Origin: Pseudomonadota bacterium
GTDB lineage: Bacteria > Desulfobacterota > Syntrophobacteria > Syntrophobacterales > Syntrophobacteraceae
Assembly (NCBI GenBank): GCA_023416335.1
Contig: JAEZHY010000216.1
Span: forward strand, 1 to 15,144
Length of the DNA: 15,144 nucleotides
Direction of reading: 5' to 3'
The position numbers were made by a program, and so were the translations under genes. The notes under the pieces were generated by a model that saw only the letters and a program-made list of their open reading frames with translations, was not told the origin of the DNA and ran no database searches. Shown here piece by piece: positions 1-7,454 of the stretch. Position 1 is the stretch's first letter. Every line of letters begins with the position of its first letter.

Positions 1-182
1 CTTTAAATGAAGCACTATGACGCTTTCTTTGATCAGCCATTATTTCTTCCTCCTGCCTCAAGTTTTAACTCGGGCCGGGACCGTCTTTCCACCTTATTTC
101 TCTGTCCAGTTTTCGGGGTCCATTATAATGTGAACATCCCCGGCAGTCAGTCCTGGTGGGCATTTCTCTCCCAACAAGACTT

Positions 183-2243
183 TCAGTCTGACAGGAGGAG
201 CATGAAAATGCTCGAAGAATCAGGCGGAGAAGAAGGGTTTATGTCCAGCCGATACACGCTGCTTCCGTTCGTTGTCCGGAAAAGATTACGACCTGTTGCA
301 TCCATTGCGAGCGCATAGACTTTTCTGTCCTGGAACCCGTAATCGATGAAAGTCCATGTCCCACGGTTGCCCCAGTGCGTACTTTTTGCGACACCAGTTT
401 CGGTGCCGGCATAAATTTCCCATGGAGCGGCCGGATTTATGAAAATCGCGTTGATCCCATAAGCAGGTGTAACCCAGTCCCAGGTTTGTCCCCCGTCCGT
501 ACTCTTGAATACATTGCTTCTAATGCCGGCAGCGAAGACGGTCTGTGTATTTCTGGGATCGATCGCAAGACCGTTCACCATTGCCGTTATATTCGGAAGT
601 TGAACCCAGTCCGTTCCTCCGTTGATGGTCTTGATGATTCCCGCATCTTTCGTTCCGACATACACGATATCAGTATTGACGGGATCTATCGCAATACCGT
701 AGACATCGGTTGCGGTCGACATGTCCCAATAGGATGCATTCCAGGTCTGGCCGTAATCGATGCTTTTATAAACGCCGCCATATCCCACCAGTGCGAAAAC
801 GATGTTCGGGTGTTTGGGATCTACGGCGATCCCGCGGTACCAGCAGTTCGTGGGCAGGCCGGTGTTGGCGTACTCCCAGCTTGCTCCACCGTTGGTGCTT
901 CTGAAGAACCCGTCGGGAACCGTGCCTGCGTACACGTTGGAGGGATTACTAGGATCGATGCCGACGGCCCCGATATAGGTCGTGTTGGTTCCCCCCCATG
1001 AATCCACATGCCAGAGATCGCTGTTGACTCTTGTCCAACTGGTCCCGCCGTCTGTCGTCTTCGAAACTCCGAAGTTTTCAGCACTTACGTAAGCGACGTT
1101 AGGGTTGGCGGGGCTGACGGCAACGGAATCGATACATTGCGCATAGATCCCGGTGTTCGCAGGATACCAGTTCTGCCCTTCATCCGAGGTCTTCAGGATT
1201 CCATGACCGGTCAGGCCGGCGTACATTGGGCCTCCCGGGACGGAAATCAGACAACCTGCGTGCGCGTGCGGACCGTTGTTCAAAACATTCCAGGTGGTTC
1301 CTCCGTCGGGGCTCTTAAAAGTCAATGCGGTATTGTCCGTCTGTATTTGTGTCGCATAGAGATTACCTCCCGCATCCCTGGCGATAGTGCTGACAAAGCC
1401 CGTCAAACCGGCAGATGCAAAACTGCCTCCGCCATCGGTGCTCTTATACAAGCCGTTCGATGTCGCAACATAAAGAGTCGTGTGTACAGTGGGATCGATG
1501 AGGATCGACACAATTTTGTTGGTCCAGGGATCCGAAACGGCAGGGAAGTTGATTGTCAGGTTTCCCCAATTTGCCCCCCCGTCGGTGCTCTTTAAGATTT
1601 TGCCATCGTTTCCTGCTGCATAGACGGTATTGTGGAAAGCGGGGTCCGGATCGATTACGACAGTGTTGACCTCCATTGTGTAAACTTTTGTCCAGCAGCC
1701 GCCCTGCTGGGTTGGACGCTTGTATATCCCGTCACCCCCGCCAAGGTAGACACTGCTTGAATCCACCGGATCGATTGCAACTGCATTCAAGGAGTGCTCG
1801 TATATGCAGTTGGCGACTCCGCTCCATGTGCCGCCGCCGTCCGTGCTCATGTAAACTGTATCGCCGGCCGCCCAGACGACATTATGGTTGCTCGGATCCA
1901 CCGCCAGACCGAAAATTCTGGTTTGGCCATTTGAAATTCCGTTATTGACTTTAGTCCAACTGCCTCCGCCGTTCGCGCTCTTGTAGACGCCGCCGTTCGT
2001 TCCGGCATACATGATCGCGGTGTTTACGGGGTCTACGGCTATGGAATAGACTGTTCCTCCATCCGGCCCGAACGGCACCCATTGATTCAGGTCGGCTTGC
2101 ACTAAACAGGGAAAAAAGAGACAAATAACGCTTAACAGCAGACATGTCAGCCGCACCCTGGATGTCCCACCCGGAAGGGTCCTCCCGAACTTGATTCCTC
2201 GCCTGCAACTTATTGTATCCAGCTTGCGATCATTCCATTCCAT
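183..2243 (-). CDS. Secreted Asp-box (BNR/sortilin-like) beta-propeller repeat protein
   Basis: The protein is built almost entirely of about 13 Asp-box repeats of the type S-T-D-G-G-x-T-W. Units are spaced roughly 40-52 residues apart and each is preceded by a strand pattern like V-A-I-D-P-x-N-x-x-V-Y-A-G-T. This is the signature of BNR/Vps10-type beta-propellers; 13 units could make two propellers or one large one. A hydrophobic segment followed by C-L-V-Q-A just before the first repeat looks like a Sec signal peptide, so the product is probably exported. It ends in a short hydrophobic tail (I-F-M-L-L-L-S-D). No catalytic residues can be named and the function is unknown; it could bind carbohydrate or protein. 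Start choice is open. ATG at 2243 has AAAGG 9 nt upstream but gives a signal region of about 50 residues. GTG at 2156 gives a compact 21-residue signal peptide but a weaker ribosome site. An in-frame ATG lies at 2303. No terminator is evident downstream. Confidence 0.85.
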   Translation of the reverse strand: MEWNDRKLDTISCRRGIKFGRTLPGGTSRVRLTCLLLSVICLFFPCLVQADLNQWVPFGPDGGTVYSIAVDPVNTAIMYAGTNGGVYKSANGGGSWTKVNNGISNGQTRIFGLAVDPSNHNVVWAAGDTVYMSTDGGGTWSGVANCIYEHSLNAVAIDPVDSSSVYLGGGDGIYKRPTQQGGCWTKVYTMEVNTVVIDPDPAFHNTVYAAGNDGKILKSTDGGANWGNLTINFPAVSDPWTNKIVSILIDPTVHTTLYVATSNGLYKSTDGGGSFASAGLTGFVSTIARDAGGNLYATQIQTDNTALTFKSPDGGTTWNVLNNGPHAHAGCLISVPGGPMYAGLTGHGILKTSDEGQNWYPANTGIYAQCIDSVAVSPANPNVAYVSAENFGVSKTTDGGTSWTRVNSDLWHVDSWGGTNTTYIGAVGIDPSNPSNVYAGTVPDGFFRSTNGGASWEYANTGLPTNCWYRGIAVDPKHPNIVFALVGYGGVYKSIDYGQTWNASYWDMSTATDVYGIAIDPVNTDIVYVGTKDAGIIKTINGGTDWVQLPNITAMVNGLAIDPRNTQTVFAAGIRSNVFKSTDGGQTWDWVTPAYGINAIFINPAAPWEIYAGTETGVAKSTHWGNRGTWTFIDYGFQDRKVYALAMDATGRNLFRTTNGSSVYRLDINPSSPPDSSSIFMLLLSD

Positions 2244-2579
2244 GCCGCCCATCCTTTCCCTTTCTCCGAGGAACAGTAACAGATCTCCCAGATCGATACG
2301 CAATCAGAAATTATGAACTCCTGAAATTGCCATTCCCGCCTGATGCACGGACTCAAGCATTAGTGCCGTAGCGCCCGTTCCAAACTATCAGTTGTCATAG
2401 TCGGTATCAGGTATTGATTACTAAAGTTCGATTTGTAATTTGCCGGATTTAAGTAATGGATGGAGTGACAATTTCCCAAGTCCGATTATGAGCAGACTGA
2501 GAAATTGTGCTCCCACAATCCGCTCTCTTGTACGTAAGGCGATGTCCTTAGCGCAACAACAAATGAGGATGATACGCAT

Positions 2580-2810
2580 ATGAAAATAGCCTTCCTATTT
2601 GGAAGCCCGAGGAAAAGGTTCAACAAATCGCGGAACGCAGGGCAGTGCCGCGGGCTTGATTGGGGCTTTGGTGCTGTAAGACATTGATTTCCATCGCTCT
2701 AATATCCTCGAAGTATTGAAGTGCCGGCCCACGATTTCACTTCTGTGCCGCAGTGTGAGTCTCTGGGGGCTCTGCGCCGGCTCCCTGGATGATGCCTGTA
2801 TTCAGATCGG
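2580..2810 (+). pseudogene. Decayed flavodoxin-like / NADPH-dependent FMN reductase (iron-sulfur flavoprotein) gene
   Basis: ATG at 2580 has GAGGA about ten bases upstream and opens with M-K-I-A-F-L-F-G-S-P-R-K. This is the phosphate-binding start typical of flavodoxin-fold NADPH-dependent FMN reductases and iron-sulfur flavoproteins (G-S-P-R-K-x-G-N-T). The frame stops at TGA 2685-2687. Shifting frame at about 2680 continues with D-I-D-F-H-R-S-N, which resembles the next beta strand of the family (E-V-D-F-I-x-L). A cysteine-rich stretch (C at four places, ending D-D-A-C-I-Q) follows, where the family carries its Cys cluster and V-I-x-D-D-M motif. After that no similarity can be followed. The intact family is around 180-200 residues, so at least one frameshift and loss of the C-terminal half are required. 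The head match is seen directly; the later matches are inference from family knowledge. Confidence 0.55.
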
Positions 2811-3030
2811 CAATAAGCGATTTAGTTTTGTGATTAGATTTGGTCGATCTCAACCATTCCATCGATTTCAAGGACGTCTTGCCCGGCAAGTATCCGGGGG
2901 GATAGCGTCGTTATGAAACCATAGCTGTTCACGACTGAGTGAGCCTGCAGAGACTTTTCGTACTTTTTTGCAGAAATTTGCATAAAGATGGGATCTGGAC
3001 TGAGCACTTCATCAGGCTCATAGAGCCAAT

Positions 3031-3127
3031 ATGGCTTATTTCAGCCTTAGATATTAAGTATATGATATGATGAATCAATCCCCAAAACTCTCCCAAATTT
3101 CTTAAATAACGATGGTTTATTTCAGCC
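3031..3127. repeat. Short direct repeat ATGG(C/T)TTATTTCAGCC
   Basis: A 16-nt sequence occurs at 3031-3046 and again at 3112-3127 with a single difference. Start-to-start distance is 81 bp. The first copy is also part of a small dyad (AGCCA-ATA-TGGCT). The role is unknown; it may be protein-binding sites or a remnant of an old duplication. Confidence 0.4.
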
Positions 3128-3161
3128 AATCTGTTCGAGGTAAATATCGTAACATGCGGTA

Positions 3162-3187
3162 ATAACTATAGTTATGGTATGGCATAA
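3162..3187. promoter_or_regulatory. Overlapping palindromes, candidate operator upstream of the MR/MLE-liv operon
   Basis: Positions 3162-3175 form a perfect 14-bp palindrome (ATAACTATAGTTAT). It overlaps a second dyad at 3172-3187, TTATG-6 nt-CATAA. The site sits about 310 bp upstream of the first gene of the transport operon, and a GntR/FCD regulator is encoded at the far end of that operon. TATAGT and TATGGT inside the dyads resemble -10 hexamers, but no good -35 is placed. The dyads are seen; the operator role is inferred. Confidence 0.35.
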
Positions 3188-3238
3188 AAGATGCTCAAAA
3201 TGATCCGCAATCAAATGTTTGCTGAAATTGAAGCGGTT

Positions 3239-3254
3239 GATTTTTTCGAAAATC
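3239..3254 (+). other. Small hairpin with TTCG loop
   Basis: GATTTT at 3239-3244 and AAAATC at 3249-3254 form a perfect 6-bp stem closed by TTCG. There is no T-run after it, so it is not a terminator. If transcribed it would lie in the leader of the downstream operon. Confidence 0.3.
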
Positions 3255-3467
3255 GCGAGAAAAAGCCTCCGTTGCCTGGAGAGGGTAAGTTCTTTGCCTT
3301 GTGGCATGCGTCGTCAGGGCGAAGCCTTTTTCGGGAAAGGAAATGGTCTGAAAGGTTTTCAGAAAATAATCGGCCGCAGTGCTCAGAGGTAAACCGGTGA
3401 ATACCCGGTTATTCCGCAACCGTTCGGCTCCGGAAAACGCAGCTTTGGAACAGGGGCTGAGGAACTC

Positions 3468-3497
3468 ATGTCATCATCAGAAGGGAGATCGTTTTGA
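3468..3497 (+). other. Possible 9-codon leader ORF overlapping the TTG start of the next gene
   Basis: ATG at 3468 is preceded by TGAGGA (4 nt spacing) and encodes M-S-S-S-E-G-R-S-F. Its TGA stop (3495-3497) overlaps the TTG start of the following gene (3494-3496). Such an arrangement could couple translation of a weak TTG start to the leader. It is too short to judge by coding bias, so this is inference from position and ribosome site. Confidence 0.3.
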
Positions 3498-4588
3498 AGA
3501 TAGCTAAAGCTGAATCCATTTTGGTATCGATCCCGTTCGAGGCCGGTGGAACTCCACCGTGGAGCTTTGGAGGCGCGCCCGCAAATCGGTTTGACACGCT
3601 GCTGGTAAGACTGGAAACGGATTCCGGTCTGGTCGGCTGGGGCGAGGCCTTTTCCCGGAACCGGGATTCCGCACTGAAGCAGGTGCTCGATACGCGTCTG
3701 CTGCCCCTCCTTATCGGCAGGAACGCTGCCCAAATCGTCAAGATCAAGTATGACCTCGAGTTTCAGCTCCACAACTTCGGGCGCGTCGGTTCCGTGGAAT
3801 ACGGGATCTCGGCCATCGACATCGCCCTTTGGGATATCCTGGGCAAAGCGAGCGGTCTGCCCCTGGTTCGCCTGCTGGGCGGATCGTTCACGGATGAACT
3901 GGAAGTCTATGCGAGCCTTATGCGCTACGGGACCATTCCGGAGGTCACGAAGGCGGTTCGCCGCGCCGTAGATCGAGGGTATCGTTACATCAAGTTGCAT
4001 GAAGTCGAAATCGATACGATGCGGGCCGCTGTGGAGGCTGCCGGATCCGGCGTCAAGGTGATGGCGGATACGAACTGCCCCTGGTCCGTGCCCGAAGCGC
4101 TTCAGATAGATCGTGAACTCGTCCCGCTCGGATTGATGTGGTTCGAGGAACCCGTATGGCCGCCCGAAAATTACACGGGTCTGGCGGCCGTGAGAAAACA
4201 GGGCAATCATCGTATCGCATCCGGTGAGAATGCGGGCAGCCTGTTCGATTTTGTGGCCATGGTTGAAGCGGGGGCCATCGATATCGCTCAGCCCGACGCT
4301 GCAAAAACCGGAGGCATTACCGAGCTTTTGAAAATTGCAGCTTTTTGCGAAGCCCATGGAGTTGAGTTTGCGCCGCACTGCGCTCTGTTCGGTCCGGGCC
4401 AGGTGGCGACCATCCACCTGAGCGCGGCACAGCGTGGCACCCCTTTACTCGAGAGGCTTTTCTGCGACTTTGAAGAGGACCTCTTCGGAGGAGCGACGGT
4501 TCCCGTCGGAGGTCGTATCCGTGTCCCGCAGGGACCTGGGCTGGGGTTGGAGCCCGATGCCCGAATAATCGAGCGCTTCCGGGTTTGA
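3494..4588 (+). CDS. Enolase-superfamily enzyme, mandelate racemase/muconate lactonizing family
   Basis: A 364-residue protein with the N-terminal capping domain (about 1-125) and the TIM barrel of MR/MLE enzymes, which abstract a proton alpha to a carboxylate and pass through an enolate held by Mg2+. Predicted metal ligands are D192 (A-D-T-N), E218/E219 (W-F-E-E-P) and E245 (S-G-E-N). D268 (Q-P-D) and H295 (A-P-H) match the usual Asp-His pair on the opposite side. The beta-2 position reads K167-L-H169 rather than K-x-K, so the second lysine is replaced by histidine. The substrate is therefore not assignable: racemase, cycloisomerase and acid-sugar dehydratase are all possible. Start is TTG with AAGGGAG 6 nt upstream, giving the expected M-K-I-x-K opening. 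It leads the liv-type operon (133 bp to livH), suggesting action on the imported compound. Confidence 0.9.
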   Translation: MKIAKAESILVSIPFEAGGTPPWSFGGAPANRFDTLLVRLETDSGLVGWGEAFSRNRDSALKQVLDTRLLPLLIGRNAAQIVKIKYDLEFQLHNFGRVGSVEYGISAIDIALWDILGKASGLPLVRLLGGSFTDELEVYASLMRYGTIPEVTKAVRRAVDRGYRYIKLHEVEIDTMRAAVEAAGSGVKVMADTNCPWSVPEALQIDRELVPLGLMWFEEPVWPPENYTGLAAVRKQGNHRIASGENAGSLFDFVAMVEAGAIDIAQPDAAKTGGITELLKIAAFCEAHGVEFAPHCALFGPGQVATIHLSAAQRGTPLLERLFCDFEEDLFGGATVPVGGRIRVPQGPGLGLEPDARIIERFRV

Positions 4589-4612
4589 TATCGACCGGGT
4601 CGCCGGAAGCCG

Positions 4613-4668
4613 TGGTTTTCATGCGAAGAGGAGCAGGAGAAGACATCCGTTCCTCTACGCGAAAGCCA
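4613..4668 (+). other. Long intercistronic stem-loop between the MR/MLE gene and livH
   Basis: TGGTTTTC (4613-4620) pairs with GAAAGCCA (4661-4668) through 8 bp including one G-U. After an AT bulge GCG pairs with CGC, and after an A/A mismatch AGAGGA pairs with TCCTCT. The loop is 18 nt. No T-run follows, so it is unlikely to be an intrinsic terminator. It may stabilise or mark a processing point in the operon mRNA, separating expression of the enzyme from the transporter. The structure is seen; the role is inferred. Confidence 0.5.
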
Positions 4669-4721
4669 ACCATGCACGGCAAGCCTCAGCAATTTCGATG
4701 TCGTAAAGAGGATTCCTACTC

Positions 4722-5603
4722 ATGGATCTGGCCATAAATCTGCAAATGCTTGTCACAGGCCTCGCGATGGGCTCGATTTACGCGCTGATCGCCCTTGGCA
4801 TCGTTCTGATCTATAGAGCGGTGGATGTGGTCAATTTCGCTCAGGGAGAACTGGTCATGCTCCCTGCGTACCTGGTTGTGGTTCTTATGTCGGGATTGGG
4901 CGTTCCGCTCTTCGCAGCCTATTGTATGACCATTGTCTTCATGGGAGGGGTCGGCATTCTCTTCGAGCGTGTCGCTTACTACCCGTTGCGCAACCGGTCT
5001 TTTCTTCCGGTAATCATCAGCACCATCGGTGTATCGATATTTCTGAAAAACGGTGCACAATTCGTGTTCGGCGCCCTTCCCCAGGTGATGCAACGGCCGA
5101 CGCAGATGGATGTGCTCAATTTGGGTGGGGTCTTTGTCGATGCACAGCATATTCTCATCTTCGTCGTCACTGCAGCTCTGCTCGTCTTGCAGCATTTCTT
5201 CTTCGAAAAGACCGAACTGGGCAGAAAGATGCAGGCAACCGCCCAGGACAAGGAAATGGCCCGCCTGCTCGGGATACGCATTTCCCGTATGACCGCCTTA
5301 ACCTTCATCTATAGCACGGTCCTTGCCTCAATAGCCGGCATCCTTTTGGGGCCGATCTTCTACGTTACTAAGGACATGGGAACCCTTGCGGGCCTGAAAG
5401 GTTTCTGCGCAGCCATCATCGGAGGCTTCGGAAGCGTCACGGGAGCGATTCTCGGGTCGCTTTTCCTGGGTGTGATCGAGGTCTTCCTTTCCTTCTATGT
5501 TTCCAGTGCCTATCGCGATGCTTTCGCATTCGTGATCATGATTCTGGTGCTGCTATTAAGGCCGCAGGGTTTCTTCGGGGAAAAAATTGCGGAGAAGGCG
5601 TAA
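4722..5603 (+). CDS. livH: Branched-chain amino acid-type ABC transporter permease LivH
   Basis: A 293-residue inner-membrane permease with about eight hydrophobic segments, the normal size for LivH. The first helix is followed by Y-R-A-V-D-V-V-N-F-A-Q-G-E, the conserved LivH motif. Residues 167-195 (G-R-K-M-Q-A-T-A-Q-D-K-E-M-A-R-L-L-G-I) form the cytoplasmic coupling loop that contacts the ATPases. It would pair with the LivM half of the next gene to form the translocation pore. LIV-type systems carry branched-chain amino acids but also aromatic acids, amides and urea, so the substrate is not fixed. ATG at 4722 has GAGGA 9 nt upstream. Its TAA is immediately followed by the ATG of the next gene, indicating co-transcription and probably coupled translation. 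Confidence 0.93.
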   Translation: MDLAINLQMLVTGLAMGSIYALIALGIVLIYRAVDVVNFAQGELVMLPAYLVVVLMSGLGVPLFAAYCMTIVFMGGVGILFERVAYYPLRNRSFLPVIISTIGVSIFLKNGAQFVFGALPQVMQRPTQMDVLNLGGVFVDAQHILIFVVTAALLVLQHFFFEKTELGRKMQATAQDKEMARLLGIRISRMTALTFIYSTVLASIAGILLGPIFYVTKDMGTLAGLKGFCAAIIGGFGSVTGAILGSLFLGVIEVFLSFYVSSAYRDAFAFVIMILVLLLRPQGFFGEKIAEKA

Positions 5604-7454
5604 ATGGCGATGAACACAGGAAAAGAGAAAATTGCAATCGGAGTCGTGCTGGCCGGTGCCATCCTGGTATTTCCCTGGATTGTATCGAGCAACTACTGGC
5701 TCAACCTGGCCAACATGGCCATCAGTCTTTCCGTCGTGTGCCTGGGCTTGAACATTCTGCTCGGCTACACCGGTCAGATCTGCCTTGCCCAGGCGGCATT
5801 CTGGGGAATAGGGGCATATACGTCCGCCCTTCTCACGACCAAGCTCGGATGTCCCGTCTGGATCGGGATGCTTTCGTCATTCGGAGTGGCTGCCCTCTTC
5901 GGAGTTCTGCTGGGCATTCCGAGTCTCAAGCTCTCGGGACATTACCTGGCGGTGGTGACGATCGGGTTCGGTTTTATCGTGCAATTACTGATGATCAACT
6001 GGATCTCACTTACCAACGGGGCAGACGGCATCACGCAAATTCCTTCACCTTCCATCTTCGGCTTCGTATTCGATACGCACGCGAAGTTCTTCTACCTGGC
6101 TGCAGTACTCCTGGTGCTTCTCACCATAGCTTGCATCCGCCTGAAGAATTCGCGGGTGGGGCGGGCGCTGTTTGCCATACGCCAAAACGAAATGGCGGCC
6201 GAGACCTCCGGGATCCACACCACCTATTACAAAATCGTAGCCTTTGCTCTCTCTTCCGGCTATGCGGGCTTCGGAGGAAGCCTGTTCGCTCACAGCGGCG
6301 CCCACTACATCAGCCCGGACACATTTTCCTTCGACCAGTCAGTGATGCTTCTGGCGATGGCCGTGCTCGGAGGCGATGGATCGGCTGTCGGCGCTATCGT
6401 GGGGGCTACACTCCTCTCCCTGCTGCCCGAGTTGCTGAGGTTCCTCAAGGACAGCTACATGATGGTGTATGCTGCCGGAATTGTCCTCATCATGATCTTC
6501 ATGCCCGGAGGAATAGCGAACCTTGTGGGGGGAATGGCCTCGGCCAGGCGGTTGAGGAACTGGTGGTCTACCCGGATCAGTCCGGAATCGCCTGCGCTTG
6601 CCGCCGTTTCCGGCAATGAGACAGACTCGGGGCACTTAGTAAAGGAGGTCCATTTGACTCCGCCCGGCAAGTCTGATTCCGACGGAGTTCTCCTGTCTGT
6701 TAGAGGTCTTGCAAAGCACTTCGGCGGTTTGAAGGCCGTCGACGGCGTCGATATGACAATAGGCAGGGGAGAAATTCATGCGCTGATTGGTCCGAACGGT
6801 TCCGGTAAGACAACGACCATCAACATGCTGAGCGGCCTCTATGTCCCTACCGCCGGAGAAATCCAATTCCTGGGCCGCGACCTGGCAGGGCTCAGCCCCC
6901 ATGCCATCACTGCGGCGGGAATCGCCAGGACCTTCCAGAACATTCGCCTGTTCGGCACCCTGACCGTCCTGGACAATGTCATGATTGGTGGGCATGTTCA
7001 CTCGAAATCGGGCGTCCTTGCGGGAATGGTCCACTCTTCGGCACAAAAGAAAGAGGAAAGGGATCTCAGGGAAAGGGCTTTCGAGTCCCTGCGGTTTGTG
7101 GGACTCAGCGACAGGTGGTCCGGACCGGCAAAGAGTCTTCCCTACGGGCAGCAGAGATTGCTTGAAATCGCGAGGGCACTTGCCTCCGGGCCAAAGCTCC
7201 TTCTGCTCGATGAACCGGCCGCCGGGCTCAATCCCGCTGAAACCGAACGCATGACAGAGCTTCTTTATCGAATTCGAGAGCAGGCGATCACAATTCTTCT
7301 GGTGGAACACGATATGAATCTGGTCATGAGCATTTCCGATCAGATCACCGTATTAAATTTCGGCAGGAAGATCGCCGAAGGAACGAACGAACAGATTGAG
7401 GTGCATCCCGAAGTGATCAGTGCCTACCTCGGTAAGGAGGTGTCCTATGCTTAA
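5604..7454 (+). CDS. LivM-LivG fusion: permease plus ABC ATPase
   Basis: One 616-residue ORF joins two subunits usually made separately. Residues 1-310 are a LivM permease with multiple membrane helices; the coupling loop is near 185-215 (G-R-A-L-F-A-I-R-Q-N-E). Residues 311-362 are a hydrophilic linker. Residues 363-616 are a LivG ATPase with Walker A G396-T404 (G-P-N-G-S-G-K-T-T), Q-loop Q445, the LivG-type signature L-P-Y-G-Q-Q-R (512-518), Walker B L-L-L-L-D-E-P (532-538) and H-loop H569. The ATG directly abuts the livH stop, with GGAGAAGG just upstream. At the junction a perfect AAAGGAGG (6641-6648) precedes an in-frame TTG (6654, codon 351) by 5 nt. A free 266-residue LivG, the normal size for that subunit, could therefore also be made. 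No stop codon interrupts the frame, so the fusion appears genuine. Confidence 0.93.
   Translation: MAMNTGKEKIAIGVVLAGAILVFPWIVSSNYWLNLANMAISLSVVCLGLNILLGYTGQICLAQAAFWGIGAYTSALLTTKLGCPVWIGMLSSFGVAALFGVLLGIPSLKLSGHYLAVVTIGFGFIVQLLMINWISLTNGADGITQIPSPSIFGFVFDTHAKFFYLAAVLLVLLTIACIRLKNSRVGRALFAIRQNEMAAETSGIHTTYYKIVAFALSSGYAGFGGSLFAHSGAHYISPDTFSFDQSVMLLAMAVLGGDGSAVGAIVGATLLSLLPELLRFLKDSYMMVYAAGIVLIMIFMPGGIANLVGGMASARRLRNWWSTRISPESPALAAVSGNETDSGHLVKEVHLTPPGKSDSDGVLLSVRGLAKHFGGLKAVDGVDMTIGRGEIHALIGPNGSGKTTTINMLSGLYVPTAGEIQFLGRDLAGLSPHAITAAGIARTFQNIRLFGTLTVLDNVMIGGHVHSKSGVLAGMVHSSAQKKEERDLRERAFESLRFVGLSDRWSGPAKSLPYGQQRLLEIARALASGPKLLLLDEPAAGLNPAETERMTELLYRIREQAITILLVEHDMNLVMSISDQITVLNFGRKIAEGTNEQIEVHPEVISAYLGKEVSYA
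6641..6656 (+). promoter_or_regulatory. Internal ribosome binding site and TTG start at the LivM/LivG junction
   Basis: AAAGGAGG at 6641-6648 is a full anti-Shine-Dalgarno match, placed 5 nt before the in-frame TTG at 6654-6656. It lies exactly in the linker between permease and ATPase domains. It reads through as V-K-E-V-H-L in the fusion. Internal initiation here would yield a standalone LivG of 266 residues. Sequence and spacing are seen; use in vivo is inferred. Confidence 0.5.

Larger units (their letters stand above)
2244..3493. other. Long stretch without an intact gene
   Basis: About 1.2 kb separates the Asp-box gene from the transport operon. It is visibly richer in A and T than the flanking genes, and no open frame in it has convincing coding character. 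What can be recognised: remains of a flavodoxin-like gene (about 2580-2810), a 16-nt near-identical direct repeat at 3031-3046 and 3112-3127, overlapping dyads at 3162-3187, a hairpin with a TTCG loop at 3239-3254, a 6-bp hairpin at 3392-3410, and a possible 9-codon leader ORF at 3468-3497. The promoter of the downstream operon must lie here if the operon has its own, but I cannot fix it. Confidence 0.7.

Noticed and set aside
1..182. Possible gene or terminator at the left edge
   Set aside because: Only a short plus-strand frame without ribosome site or domain is visible, and no terminator hairpin for the minus-strand gene could be seen.
375..1595. Long plus-strand open frames opposite the Asp-box gene
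   Set aside because: They mirror the repeats of the minus-strand gene, have no ribosome site or recognisable domain, and their residue make-up is typical of antisense shadows.
3383..4417. 344-codon minus-strand open frame
   Set aside because: It lies antisense to the MR/MLE gene, whose catalytic motifs are intact. The antisense product shows no domain.
6636..7310. 224-codon minus-strand open frame
   Set aside because: Antisense to the LivG domain with all ATPase motifs in place.
7420..7446. Upstream ATG for livF
   Set aside because: It would add nine residues unlike the family, lies inside the preceding gene and has no ribosome site, while 7447 has AAGGAGG correctly placed.
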